From: an uncultured Chitinophaga sp.
GTDB taxonomy: Bacteria > Bacteroidota > Bacteroidia > Chitinophagales > Chitinophagaceae
Reading direction: 5' to 3'
Assembly (NCBI RefSeq): GCF_902168175.1
Contig: NZ_CABHOU010000095.1
Coordinates: 310,001 to 374,000 of the forward strand
DNA: 64,000 nucleotides
Shown here piece by piece: positions 1-9,081 of this stretch. Numbering within the stretch: the first letter of the stretch is position 1; each line of letters begins with the position of its first letter. A program made the translations under genes and the position numbers. Below the pieces are notes generated by a model that was not told the DNA's origin, did not search any database, and worked only from the letters and a program-made list of their open reading frames with translations.

Positions 1-1
1 A

Positions 2-709
2 AGAAGCCTGGTAGCCGAGCAGTTCCGTACACTACGTACCTCGCTCTCCTACATTGGCCTTAACGGTGATAATAAAACCTTACTCGTTACGTCATCAATT
101 TCCGGTGAAGGTAAAAGCTTCATATCAGTGAACCTGGCGGTAAGCCTTTCGCTGATCCGTAAAAAAGTGGTGCTGCTTGAGTTTGATTTACGCAAACCAA
201 TGATCAGCAAAATGATGAAGGTATCACGCGAGCCGGGTATTACAAACTACCTGGTAGGCCGTACAAATATATCTGACATGCTGAGGCAGGTAGAAGGTAA
301 CGAATACCTTTATATTCTTCCTGCTGGTGTAATACCTCCTAATCCTACCGAACTTATTTTGAACGGTAGACTGGAAGAGATGCTGCGCCACCTGAAAACA
401 ATGTTCGATTATGTAATTATCGATACTGCGCCCGTAGGTCTTGTATCGGACGCCCGCCTGCTGGCGCCGTTTGCCGATGCAACACTTTACGTAACGCGCC
501 ACCAGGTTACACCACGACTGTACCTGAAAAAAATAGACGATCTGTATAGAAGTAAAGAATTGGGTAAACTTAACATCGTATTCAACGGTGTAAAGGTTAA
601 CAGCGTACAAGGTCACTCCTACGGATATGGCTACGGTTATACTGAAGAAGTGCGGAAGAAAAAGAACGGTAAGCCGAAGAGCTTTATCAAAGGTATTTTC
701 AATTTATAA
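2..709 (+). CDS. Capsule/EPS tyrosine autokinase, C-terminal part (Wzc/CapB-type BY-kinase)
   Basis: The reading frame is open from the first bases of the window, so only the C-terminal cytoplasmic kinase domain is seen; the GTG at 128 is internal. Visible motifs are EQFRTLRTSLSY at the domain start, a Walker A (SGEGKS, near nt 95-112), a Walker A-prime (LLEFDLRKP, about 173-199) and a Walker B (VIIDTAP, about 415-435). A tyrosine-rich tail, YGYGYGY near nt 622-642, is the expected autophosphorylation cluster. Such BY-kinases control chain export and length together with a Wza-type pore, and are reset by a phosphatase; a PHP-type phosphatase closes this operon at 15156. In Walker A-prime the usual Asp-x-Asp reads Glu-Phe-Asp, a mild departure. 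The N-terminal Wzz-like membrane part lies outside the window. Confidence 0.93.
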   Translation, partial: RSLVAEQFRTLRTSLSYIGLNGDNKTLLVTSSISGEGKSFISVNLAVSLSLIRKKVVLLEFDLRKPMISKMMKVSREPGITNYLVGRTNISDMLRQVEGNEYLYILPAGVIPPNPTELILNGRLEEMLRHLKTMFDYVIIDTAPVGLVSDARLLAPFADATLYVTRHQVTPRLYLKKIDDLYRSKELGKLNIVFNGVKVNSVQGHSYGYGYGYTEEVRKKKNGKPKSFIKGIFNL

Positions 710-849
710 ATAGAAAACGACTGGCTTTTATTGTTCGGTAACATGGTGTACATGGGACTGAAGAGGCGAAGCCATGCCAGTAGATAAGACACAAAAGTTA
801 TTGAAAACCTGCACTTTCTAAGTGCCTCCCGCCTTTTAAACTCCACGTT

Positions 850-1419
850 GTGAAAACCCCGGATTTGATAACCATAAAAAAGAACCTTATGCATCACGAA
901 CCGCTTGCATGGTATGCAGTTTATACCAAATCGAGATGTGAGAAAAAAGTGGCTGGTTTATTGGCCCGTAAGAACATTGAAAGCTATTGCCCGCTTAACG
1001 AGGTTGAAAGTCAGTGGAGCGATAGAAAAAAGATTGTCCAGGAACCTCTTTTCAAATCGTATGTTTTTGTGCGTATTTCTGAGCGCCAGATGCAGGCGGT
1101 ACGCCAAACCGAAGGCATCGTGAATTTCGTGTACTGGCTAGGAAAGCCCGCCACGATCACAGACTACGAGGTGGATATGATCAAACGTTTCATGGACGAG
1201 TTTAAAACGGTGGAACTTGAACAATTCCCCATTCGCCGCAACGATGTTACCGACGTGCCCGCACTACGGCAGCGCAGGCTGGTGGAAGTAAGCAAACGCA
1301 GGGTTAAAGCTACCCTGCATAGCATGGGATTCCATTTGATTGCCACTTTGCCAACAGGAGAACTGGCTATTTCAGAAACACAAATGGATGTGGTAGAAAA
1401 CCTCTTTTCAAATTCCTAA
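850..1419 (+). CDS. UpxY/NusG-like transcription antiterminator of the polysaccharide operon
   Basis: A NusG N-terminal (NGN) domain is seen in WYAVYTKSRCEKKVA followed by YCPL, EPLFKSYVFVRI and GIVNFVYWLGKPA. The C-terminal part (RRLVEVSKRRVKATL) is a weak KOW-like segment. In Bacteroidota, UpxY proteins bind RNA polymerase near the start of a capsule or EPS operon and suppress premature termination. The longest frame starts with GTG at 850, but homology to the family begins just after the in-frame ATG at 889 (MHHEPLAWYAVYTK), so 889 (176 aa) is the more likely start. It lies 140 bp after the kinase gene and 12 bp before fcl. Usually such genes open the operon; here it sits after the kinase gene. 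Confidence 0.85.
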   Translation: MKTPDLITIKKNLMHHEPLAWYAVYTKSRCEKKVAGLLARKNIESYCPLNEVESQWSDRKKIVQEPLFKSYVFVRISERQMQAVRQTEGIVNFVYWLGKPATITDYEVDMIKRFMDEFKTVELEQFPIRRNDVTDVPALRQRRLVEVSKRRVKATLHSMGFHLIATLPTGELAISETQMDVVENLFSNS

Positions 1420-1431
1420 TAGATAATATAC

Positions 1432-2379
1432 ATGAAACTAACCGATAAGATTTATGTGGCAGGCCACCGTGGCATGGTGGGAGGCGCTATTTGCAGAAGA
1501 CTGGACGCACTGGGCTATAATAATATTGTTACCCGCAGTTCGGCAGAGCTGGACCTTCGTAACCAGGCAGATGTAAATGCCTTTTTTGAAACGGAGAAGC
1601 CTGCATACGTGTTCCTGGCCGCAGCCAAAGTGGGCGGCATACACGCAAACAACACCTACCGGGCTGACTTTATTTACGATAACATTATCATGGAGGCCAA
1701 CATCATTTATGCCGCCTATAAATCTGGCGTAACAAAACTGATGTTCCTGGGCAGCTCCTGTATTTATCCCCGCCTGGCCCCGCAGCCGTTGCAGGAAACA
1801 AGCCTGCTTACCGGTCCGCTGGAGGAAACTAATGAACCGTACGCCATCGCGAAAATTGCCGGCATCAAAATGTGCGAAGCATTCCGCGATCAGTACGGTT
1901 GCAACTTTATCAGTGTAATGCCTACCAACCTGTACGGCATCGGTGACAACTATCATCCGGAAAACTCACACGTGCTGCCTGCGCTCATCCGCAAGTTTCA
2001 CGAAGCGAAGGCGGAAGATAAACCTACGGTTACTGTATGGGGCTCCGGCACACCTAAACGTGAGTTCCTGTATGCCGACGATCTGGCGGATGCCTGCGTA
2101 TTCCTGATGTTGCATTATGATGAAAGGGAACTGGTGAACATTGGCACGGGTGAAGACCTGAGCATCAGGGAACTTGCTGAGCTGGTAAAAGATGTTACAC
2201 ACTACGAAGGCGAAATCGTTTTTGATTCATCCAAACCCGATGGTACGCCACGTAAACTCATGGATGTAGCCAAACTGCATGGTCTGGGCTGGAAACACAG
2301 CGTTGATCTGAGAAAGGGCGTTGGACTGGCTTATGCCCACTTCCTGAAAAAAGCGCATTTCCCGCTGGCTACTTACTAA
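1432..2379 (+). CDS. fcl: GDP-L-fucose synthase
   Basis: A short-chain dehydrogenase of the extended type, 315 aa, the usual length for GDP-4-keto-6-deoxymannose 3,5-epimerase/4-reductase. The Rossmann motif GHRGMVG is at residues 11-17. The catalytic residues known from the E. coli enzyme have clear counterparts: S108 and C110 in GSSCIYP, Y137 and K141 in YAIAK, and H180 in PENSH. It makes GDP-L-fucose from the product of the next gene, gmd. Start codon ATG at 1432, 12 bp after the antiterminator. Together with gmd it shows that the polymer made here contains L-fucose or a related 6-deoxyhexose. Confidence 0.96.
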   Translation: MKLTDKIYVAGHRGMVGGAICRRLDALGYNNIVTRSSAELDLRNQADVNAFFETEKPAYVFLAAAKVGGIHANNTYRADFIYDNIIMEANIIYAAYKSGVTKLMFLGSSCIYPRLAPQPLQETSLLTGPLEETNEPYAIAKIAGIKMCEAFRDQYGCNFISVMPTNLYGIGDNYHPENSHVLPALIRKFHEAKAEDKPTVTVWGSGTPKREFLYADDLADACVFLMLHYDERELVNIGTGEDLSIRELAELVKDVTHYEGEIVFDSSKPDGTPRKLMDVAKLHGLGWKHSVDLRKGVGLAYAHFLKKAHFPLATY

Positions 2380-2420
2380 AACATTGATCCAAACTAACAA
2401 AACATAAAATAGATACACCC

Positions 2421-3518
2421 ATGAAAGTTGCTTTAATTACCGGTGTGAACGGACAAGATGGCGCTTACCTCGCAGAACTTCTACTTGAAAAAGGTTATAT
2501 GGTGCATGGCGTAAAACGTCGTGCTTCCCTGATTAATACAGAAAGAATTGACCACCTCTACCAGGACCCTCACGATGAAAATGTAAGGTTCAAGTTGCAC
2601 TACGGCGATATGACTGATAGTACTAACCTGATCCGTATCATACAGGAAACTCAGCCGGACGAGATATATAACCTCGCCGCTATGAGCCACGTACACGTAA
2701 GTTTTGACACACCTGAATATACAGCCAATGCCGATGGTATTGGTACCCTGCGTTTACTCGAAGCTCTGCGCATCCTGAAACTGGAAAAGAAAACGCGCAT
2801 TTACCAGGCAAGTACTTCTGAACTGTATGGCCTGGTACAGGAAGTGCCACAGCGCGAAGCAACGCCGTTTTATCCACGTAGTCCCTATGCAGTAGCTAAA
2901 CTGTATGCCTACTGGATTACCGTTAACTACCGCGAAGCTTATGGCATGTTTGCCTGCAACGGCATCCTGTTCAATCACGAAAGTCCGCTGCGTGGCGAAA
3001 CGTTCGTAACCCGTAAAATTACCCGCGCTGCTGCTGCGATCGTACTGGGACTGCAGGATAAACTGTACCTCGGTAACCTGGATGCCCGCCGCGACTGGGG
3101 ACATGCAAAGGATTATGTAGAAGCAATGTGGAAAATATTACAGCAGGATACACCGGAAGATTTCGTGATCGCAACGGGTATAACAACACCTGTACGCGAT
3201 TTTGTGAGAATGGCTTTTAATGAAGTTGGTATTGAACTGGCTTTTGTTGGTGAGGGTGTAAACGAAACAGCCGTAGTAGCTGCCTGCCGTAACAAGGAAT
3301 TCATTTTGCCTATCGGTAAAGAAGTGGTGGCCGTAGACCCTAAGTACTTCCGCCCTACTGAAGTGGAATTGCTGATCGGTGATCCTACAAAAGCAAAAAC
3401 TAAACTCGACTGGGAACCTAAATACGACCTGCCTGCCCTGGTAAAAGAAATGATGGCGGCGGATGTGGAAGTATTCCGTAAAAAAGAAGTGGCCCAGTTT
3501 GAGCATTTAATAGGATAA
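2421..3518 (+). CDS. gmd: GDP-mannose 4,6-dehydratase
   Basis: 365 aa, the family's normal length. TGVNGQDG at residues 7-14 is the NADP-binding motif. STSELYG carries the catalytic T132 and E134, and YPRSPYAVAK carries Y156 and K160. The enzyme converts GDP-D-mannose to GDP-4-keto-6-deoxy-D-mannose, the substrate of Fcl encoded 41 bp upstream. No mannose-1-phosphate guanylyltransferase gene is present in the window, so GDP-mannose must be supplied from elsewhere. The fcl-gmd order is the reverse of the E. coli colanic acid cluster. Confidence 0.97.
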   Translation: MKVALITGVNGQDGAYLAELLLEKGYMVHGVKRRASLINTERIDHLYQDPHDENVRFKLHYGDMTDSTNLIRIIQETQPDEIYNLAAMSHVHVSFDTPEYTANADGIGTLRLLEALRILKLEKKTRIYQASTSELYGLVQEVPQREATPFYPRSPYAVAKLYAYWITVNYREAYGMFACNGILFNHESPLRGETFVTRKITRAAAAIVLGLQDKLYLGNLDARRDWGHAKDYVEAMWKILQQDTPEDFVIATGITTPVRDFVRMAFNEVGIELAFVGEGVNETAVVAACRNKEFILPIGKEVVAVDPKYFRPTEVELLIGDPTKAKTKLDWEPKYDLPALVKEMMAADVEVFRKKEVAQFEHLIG

Positions 3519-3560
3519 GCCGATTTACGAACGACGATTTAAAGAATTAAAAGATAAACA

Positions 3561-5123
3561 GTGCAGGCAGCTAACAGGGTAGTTATCAATACCGGGACTT
3601 TATACGGAAAAATGCTGATCACAATTGTGATTTCGCTTTACTCGACCCGTTTGGTACTGAATGCGCTGGGTGCAAATGATTTCGGCCTCTTCAATCTTAT
3701 CAGTGGCGTCATTGCTATGCTCTCTTTCGTGAACATGGCAATGACACTTTCCACGCAACGTTACATGAGTTACAGTCTCGGTGGCGGCGATGAGGAAAAA
3801 CTGAGAAAGGTGTTTAATTCATCAGCCTTATTGCATTTCATTTTAGGGCTGTTGCTGGTATTGATCTTTGAAATTGCAGGGTATTACATGTTCAACCATG
3901 TGCTGAACATTGCGCCAGAAAGGCTTTACGCCGCCAGGGTAATTTTTCACCTGATGGTAGTGAGCGCCTTTTTTACGGTTATTTCGGTTCCTTACGATGC
4001 TGTGATTAACGCCAGGGAAAATATGATGCTGGTAGCTATTACCGGTATACTGGAAACGCTGCTCAAACTCGGGGTAGCCATCTATCTTTTATACGCCCGG
4101 TCGGACAAACTGATTTTGTTCGCCGCGTTCTCCGCAGCCATTACCGTGGCGATGCTCGTGATAAAACGTTTGTATTGCGTCGCGAAATACGAAGAAACAC
4201 GCCTCCGCATTAAACGGTACTTCAGTAAAGATCTTTTAAAGGAAATGTTTGGTTATGGGGGATGGAATATGTTTGGAGCGGTAAGTGTGGTAGGAAGGAA
4301 CCAGGGAATAGCGATGATACTGAATGTGTTTTTCGGCACCGTGGTAAATGCAGCCTACGGAATTGCCAACCAGGTAAACGCACAGTTAAGCTTCTTTTCG
4401 GTTACAATGCTCCAGTCACTCAACCCACAGATCATAAAAAGCGAAGGGAGGGGAGATCGTGAAAGGATGTTAAGACTTGCCATGATCGCCAGTAAATTCT
4501 CCTTTTCCCTGCTCGCCTTTTTTGCAATACCGGGTATTATAGAAATGCCTTTTATCCTGCAGTTGTGGCTTAAGGATGTGCCTGAATATACCGTGGTGTT
4601 TTGCCGCCTTATACTTGTGGCCACACTCATAAACCAATTGTCGCAGGGTATACAGGTAGGTGTACAGTCGGTTGGCCGTATTGGGGCGTACCAGGTAACG
4701 GTGAGTATATTATTACTGCTTAACCTGCCATTAGCCTATTTGTTACTGAGGATGGGTTTGCCGCCTCAGTCGGTGTTAGTGGCCGCAGCCGTAATGGAGG
4801 CGGTTGCCTGCGTTTACCGCATGATGGCCGGCAGGAAACTAATCGGACTAAAGGTAGATGAGTATATGCAGAAGGTAGTGATCAGTGCTGTATTGCCCAT
4901 TTTCCTGGCCGCCTGTATTTCTTCGGTTACACTGGTGTTGCTGCCGGAGGGTTGGTTGAGGTTGTTCCTTACATGTGCAGTTAGCGTATTGTCTATCGTA
5001 ATACTCATGCGCTACTTAGGCCTCACAACGTATGAATTGGAGAAGATGAGAGAAGTAATCGTAAAGGGCCTGTCGAAAATTAATCCCCGCTTTGCAATGG
5101 TAATGGCGGGCAGAAAGTTTTAA
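3561..5123 (+). CDS. Wzx-like oligosaccharide flippase (MATE/MOP superfamily)
   Basis: A 520-aa polytopic membrane protein with about 12-14 hydrophobic segments spread over its whole length. The N-terminal segment (GTLYGKMLITIVISLYSTR) and the following GANDFGLFNLI motif are typical of Bacteroidota lipopolysaccharide/polysaccharide export proteins of the MOP superfamily. It is expected to flip the undecaprenyl-linked repeat unit across the inner membrane before Wzy-type polymerisation; the candidate polymerase is two genes downstream. The start used is GTG at 3561 with MQAANRVVINTGTLYGK. A start at 3612 (MLITIV) would cut into the first helix and is less likely. Confidence 0.85.
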   Translation: MQAANRVVINTGTLYGKMLITIVISLYSTRLVLNALGANDFGLFNLISGVIAMLSFVNMAMTLSTQRYMSYSLGGGDEEKLRKVFNSSALLHFILGLLLVLIFEIAGYYMFNHVLNIAPERLYAARVIFHLMVVSAFFTVISVPYDAVINARENMMLVAITGILETLLKLGVAIYLLYARSDKLILFAAFSAAITVAMLVIKRLYCVAKYEETRLRIKRYFSKDLLKEMFGYGGWNMFGAVSVVGRNQGIAMILNVFFGTVVNAAYGIANQVNAQLSFFSVTMLQSLNPQIIKSEGRGDRERMLRLAMIASKFSFSLLAFFAIPGIIEMPFILQLWLKDVPEYTVVFCRLILVATLINQLSQGIQVGVQSVGRIGAYQVTVSILLLLNLPLAYLLLRMGLPPQSVLVAAAVMEAVACVYRMMAGRKLIGLKVDEYMQKVVISAVLPIFLAACISSVTLVLLPEGWLRLFLTCAVSVLSIVILMRYLGLTTYELEKMREVIVKGLSKINPRFAMVMAGRKF

Positions 5124-5137
5124 ATGAATTAGCTAGT

Positions 5138-6271
5138 ATGAACATCCTGTTCTTCACCCATATTTCACCTTTCCCGCAAAACGGCGGTGAAAAACTCCGG
5201 AGTTACTATTTGCTTAAAGCATTGTCGGAGTTAGGCCATCGTGTGTTTGCCGTTATACGTAACGAGGAGCAGGCCGACCTTACAGCGTACAGTCTCGAGA
5301 ACGTAACATATTACACGCACCCCGACGAACCGCTTACGCTGGAAGAAAGGCTGACCGGCAGCCACTACTTTAAAAAATCGGCCCACGTTTTACAGGTATT
5401 TAAACAGATATGCGGTTATACAAGGATCGATATTGCTTTGCTGGATTATGGGTATGTAGGCCATTACATCGACTTTTTCACCGCCCGCAATATTAAAGTC
5501 ATCCTCGGTACGCACAATGCGCAACCCGAAATTTCCAAACAATTGCCTGCCCGCAACCTGCTGATGAAAATCCGCAAGTTCCAACTCGTGAGCCTGGAAA
5601 GACTGCATGAGCGTAGCTTTTTCAAAAAAGCAGCGGCTGTACTGGTGGTGAGTGATCATGATAAAACCTATCATCAGCAGTTTATTGCCCGCGACAAGGT
5701 TTTTGTAATACCCAATTTCCTGGACGAGCGTGAATATATTTCTGCCAGCGTTCGTAAACCGCGACTGCTGGTAATGACGGCCAATTTCGCGGTGTACATG
5801 AACCGCGAGGGGCTTCGCTGGTTTCTGCAGGAAGTTTGGGATGATGCACTGGCCGCTAAGTATGAACTGCTGTTAGTAGGCCGCGATTCTGAAGATGCGC
5901 TGAAACAGATAACAGGCCAGGATAACTGGAAGAATGTAAGTGCAACTGGCAAGGTGCCGGATGTAAAACAATATATCGCCATGGCGGAGGGTGTAGTCAT
6001 TCCTCTATTGCATGGTAGCGGTACCCGCTTAAAATGCCTCGAAGCAATGGCGCTTAATACTCCCATCATCAGCACTTCACGCGGTGTGGAAGGGGTGTTA
6101 AGCAACAATTTTATAGTGGCCGATACGGCTGCTGAATTTAAAGAGGCGCTTCACAACTTTACCGGCAGCGATCAGAAGGGAGATGCATTGAAGGAGGATT
6201 TTATGAAGGAATACAGCGCCACCGTAAACAAAAAACGAATTAGCGACGTAATCAGCTATACCATTCATTAG
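5138..6271 (+). CDS. Glycosyltransferase, GT4-like
   Basis: 377 aa with a two-domain GT-B layout. The N-terminal acceptor side opens with FTHISPFPQNGGEKLRSYYL, a Gly-rich loop typical of GT4 enzymes. The C-terminal nucleotide-sugar side carries LLVGRDSED and the signature GSGTRLKCLEAMALNTPII, followed by TSRGVEGV. The E in KCLEAM is the family's nucleotide-sugar-binding glutamate. The Glu-x7-Glu motif of some GT4 members is not complete. It follows the flippase by 14 bp and precedes the polymerase by 9 bp. The sugar transferred cannot be told from sequence. Confidence 0.85.
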   Translation: MNILFFTHISPFPQNGGEKLRSYYLLKALSELGHRVFAVIRNEEQADLTAYSLENVTYYTHPDEPLTLEERLTGSHYFKKSAHVLQVFKQICGYTRIDIALLDYGYVGHYIDFFTARNIKVILGTHNAQPEISKQLPARNLLMKIRKFQLVSLERLHERSFFKKAAAVLVVSDHDKTYHQQFIARDKVFVIPNFLDEREYISASVRKPRLLVMTANFAVYMNREGLRWFLQEVWDDALAAKYELLLVGRDSEDALKQITGQDNWKNVSATGKVPDVKQYIAMAEGVVIPLLHGSGTRLKCLEAMALNTPIISTSRGVEGVLSNNFIVADTAAEFKEALHNFTGSDQKGDALKEDFMKEYSATVNKKRISDVISYTIH

Positions 6272-6280
6272 GGAACAGAT

Positions 6281-7540
6281 ATGTGGAACAGGATTAAAAT
6301 AGCGCTTTATACATTGCTCAGCACCGTGAACGTTTCGCTCATCGGGCAAATGAGGCTTAGCGAAGTACTGGTGGTACTGGCTACGCCTTTTATGTTCGAT
6401 AAGGAGGACTTTTCGGTGTATCCCTACCTGAAAAAGATTATAATGGCGCTTATATTGCTGCTCGGGTTCCAGGTCTTTACCGATCTGTTTATCGTACACA
6501 ACTCCCCGGCTAATTACTTCCGCGGATGGGCCTCCATTATTATCTGTATCCTTTCGTTTATTGTGCTGTTTAAAGTGTTGAGGGGGTATAACGACATCAT
6601 GTTCTATTTCTTCCTCATCATGCTTAAAAATGTTTTTTATACAGATGACATTGTGGATTCGGACATGACTTACTTTAAGTTCAAGATGGTGCCCATCCTG
6701 TCGTCAATGGTATATTTACTGGCAGCTTATTTTTATAAACGGAATAACCTGAATGCGGTGTTGGCAGTGCTGTTTGGGTATAGCCTTACCTGCCTCGCGT
6801 TCGACTCGCGTTCTACGGGCGTGGTGTTTTTCCTCTCAGCCATCATCATCTACTTCTTTAATCGTAAAGTGGAAATTACCAGGGCAAAAGTGATTTTATT
6901 CTCGCTGGTGGCATTGGTTATTTTCCAGATCGCATATGTGTTTTATGTTGATGGGGTGTTGAATGGCCAGATTGGTGGCGACCACGCCCGTACACAAATG
7001 CAACGTGTGGCAAATCCTTACAATCCGCTGCAATTGCTAATGACGGGCCGCGGTGAAACATTTGCCGCCGTAACCGCTATTAACGATGAACCTTATTTCG
7101 GACATGGCTCCTGGGCAACTGATAAAACGCTGAAGTACTACCAGATACTACTCATGTTCCACGACGAGGAGTTTAACGCTAACAAGGTGGCAGATTCCGA
7201 TTACCTTATTCCAAGTCACTCCATCCTATTGGGCGCCTGGATTAACTGCGGCATAGGAGGTTTTGTAGCGGTACTGCTCATCCTCATTTATTTACTGAAA
7301 ATGGGTTTCTTTTTAATACGCAACGCACAAAACGCTGCGATATACCCGGTAATTGTAATTCTCACGATCGGACTGGTATGGGCATTTGCCTTTTCGCCTT
7401 TCCAGCAACTGCGCTTCAGCATTCCCGCTACAGGTGCTATCCTTCTCAGTTCGTACTACGACTTTGTGTATGATGAAGAGGAAGATTACGATGAGATGGA
7501 ATTAACCGAATTACCAGACCCATTAAAACACGGATATTGA
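6281..7540 (+). CDS. Wzy-like polysaccharide polymerase (integral membrane)
   Basis: A 419-aa hydrophobic protein with about 9-11 predicted membrane segments, a larger polar loop in the middle-late part (about residues 225-310, containing GRGETF and FGHGSWATD), and an acidic C-terminal tail (DEEEDYDEMEL). This topology, and the position between flippase and glycosyltransferases, fit a Wzy/O-antigen-polymerase-like protein. Sequence conservation in this class is very low, so the call rests on topology and context. An O-antigen ligase-like role is the main alternative. The gene starts 9 bp after the preceding transferase and ends 1 bp before the pyruvyl transferase, so the three are surely co-transcribed. 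Confidence 0.7.
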   Translation: MWNRIKIALYTLLSTVNVSLIGQMRLSEVLVVLATPFMFDKEDFSVYPYLKKIIMALILLLGFQVFTDLFIVHNSPANYFRGWASIIICILSFIVLFKVLRGYNDIMFYFFLIMLKNVFYTDDIVDSDMTYFKFKMVPILSSMVYLLAAYFYKRNNLNAVLAVLFGYSLTCLAFDSRSTGVVFFLSAIIIYFFNRKVEITRAKVILFSLVALVIFQIAYVFYVDGVLNGQIGGDHARTQMQRVANPYNPLQLLMTGRGETFAAVTAINDEPYFGHGSWATDKTLKYYQILLMFHDEEFNANKVADSDYLIPSHSILLGAWINCGIGGFVAVLLILIYLLKMGFFLIRNAQNAAIYPVIVILTIGLVWAFAFSPFQQLRFSIPATGAILLSSYYDFVYDEEEDYDEMELTELPDPLKHGY

Positions 7541-7541
7541 T

Positions 7542-8465
7542 ATGGATTATATTTATTATAAAGATGCGAAAGGGAATTTTGGAGATGATCTGAATGCCTG
7601 GTTATGGCCCAAATTTTTTGGTGCTGCTCACCGCAACGGTGATGCCTTTGTGGGTATCGGCTCCATTTTGTGTAAAGATTCCCCGCTGTTCAAAGACCTG
7701 CAGCAGAAACGTAAGATCGTATTTGGTACCGGCGTTCGCCCTTCGTACCAGGCTTTTAAATTCGATCCTACCTGGGATGTAAAATTCCTGCGTGGTCCTT
7801 TTTCTTCCAACTACTTTAATAATGAACACGAATACATAGCAGATGCTGCTTACGGCCTGGGTATGATGGACGATTACAGCGAATATGTGAACACACCGAA
7901 GAAATACAAAGTAAGTGTGATCCCTTATTTTAAATCGCTGGAGTTCTTCAACTGGCAGGCCATTTGCGATAAGCTCGGCTTCCATTACATCTCGCCGCAG
8001 GCGGAAAATGGTATTGAAGAAACGCTTCGCGAAATTGCCGCTTCAGAATACATTATAACCGAGGCTATGCACGGCGCCATCATCGCAGATATACTGCGGG
8101 TGCCCTGGAGCCGCTTCGTCCTTACCACCCCCTACACAGAAGGGAGTGGCGTATCGGAATTTAAATGGATGGACTGGTTATACTCTATTGGTCAGGTACA
8201 AACCGATACCACGCACGTAAAGCTCTATCGCAAATCGGCCCTCAACAACTGGGCGAAAAAGCTAACGGCCAATATCGTGAACGTAGAGTTCCTGGTAAAG
8301 AAAGTGGTAAAAGATGAGTTGATGCAACAGTTGGCCGGCATCCGCAATTTTAGCCTGTCCGACGATGAAACGGTCGACCGCATTTACAGCCGGATGTTTG
8401 AAAAAGCTGAACAGGTGAAAACCTCTATAAATAAAGAAAGATATGATTGCCGAACCACTGTTTGA
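7542..8465 (+). CDS. Polysaccharide pyruvyl transferase family protein
   Basis: 307 aa, PF04230-like. NFGDDLNAWLWPKFFG at the N-terminus is the family's opening motif. FVGIGSIL, FGTGVRP and FLRGPFS follow, and ITEAMHGAIIADILRVPW holds the conserved His-Gly region. Related enzymes (WcaK, CsaB, PssM) add a pyruvate ketal from phosphoenolpyruvate to a sugar, giving the polymer acidic groups. The gene starts one base after the polymerase stop, and its 3-prime end overlaps the next gene by 23 bp. The acceptor sugar is unknown. Confidence 0.85.
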   Translation: MDYIYYKDAKGNFGDDLNAWLWPKFFGAAHRNGDAFVGIGSILCKDSPLFKDLQQKRKIVFGTGVRPSYQAFKFDPTWDVKFLRGPFSSNYFNNEHEYIADAAYGLGMMDDYSEYVNTPKKYKVSVIPYFKSLEFFNWQAICDKLGFHYISPQAENGIEETLREIAASEYIITEAMHGAIIADILRVPWSRFVLTTPYTEGSGVSEFKWMDWLYSIGQVQTDTTHVKLYRKSALNNWAKKLTANIVNVEFLVKKVVKDELMQQLAGIRNFSLSDDETVDRIYSRMFEKAEQVKTSINKERYDCRTTV

Positions 8466-9081
8466 GGAAAAGCGCGACGAGAAAACCGGTCGTGTAAAAA
8501 CGTACCGCGATAATCCGCTGTACTTTCTGAAGCGTACCAATATTTCCTGGTATAAAGGTATATGCCTTTACTTCTATTACAGCCTGGCTATCTGGTTGCC
8601 GGACCCTCCGCGGCCGCTCGGGGTGATCGCACAGCCTTTACGCACCTTCTTCGCCCGTAAAATATTCCTGCGCAGCGGAAGAGATTTAAAGATCAGCCGC
8701 AATGTACGTTTCGGCAGTGGCCGTCATGTAGTGGTGGGCGATTATGTGGGCATCAATGAAAACTGCTGGATCGGCAATGATACGGTAATCGGGAACGATG
8801 TGATGTTTGGTCCGGAAGTAACTATTCTCTCTGGCGGACATAATTTCTCCCGTACAGATATCCCGATGCGCGAGCAGGGTGCTACACCACGTAAGCCTGT
8901 GGTGATTGGCGACGACGTGTGGATCGGTACAAGAGTAACTATCCTGCCTGGTGTAAAAATCGGATCGCACAGCATACTGGCTGCGGGTTCTATTGTAACC
9001 AAGGATGTTCCCGAATGGGCGATTGTAGCAGGCAACCCTGCAGTGATTAAGAAGTATAGAAAAAATGTTGAGCATGTCTAA
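8443..9081 (+). CDS. Hexapeptide-repeat acyltransferase (LbH, maltose O-acetyltransferase-like)
   Basis: 212 aa. The C-terminal two thirds shows left-handed beta-helix hexapeptide repeats (VVVGDYVGINENCWIGNDTV, VVIGDDVWIGTRVTILPGV, IGSHSILAAGSIV) followed by the usual NPAVIKK exit. The GGHNF segment carries the catalytic-type histidine of this family. It probably O-acetylates the repeat unit with acetyl-CoA. The N-terminal 65 residues are hydrophobic or basic (ICLYFYYSLAIWLPD) and may lie at the membrane. It starts 23 bp inside the pyruvyl transferase gene and overlaps the next gene by 17 bp, a sign of translational coupling. Confidence 0.88.
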   Translation: MIAEPLFEEKRDEKTGRVKTYRDNPLYFLKRTNISWYKGICLYFYYSLAIWLPDPPRPLGVIAQPLRTFFARKIFLRSGRDLKISRNVRFGSGRHVVVGDYVGINENCWIGNDTVIGNDVMFGPEVTILSGGHNFSRTDIPMREQGATPRKPVVIGDDVWIGTRVTILPGVKIGSHSILAAGSIVTKDVPEWAIVAGNPAVIKKYRKNVEHV

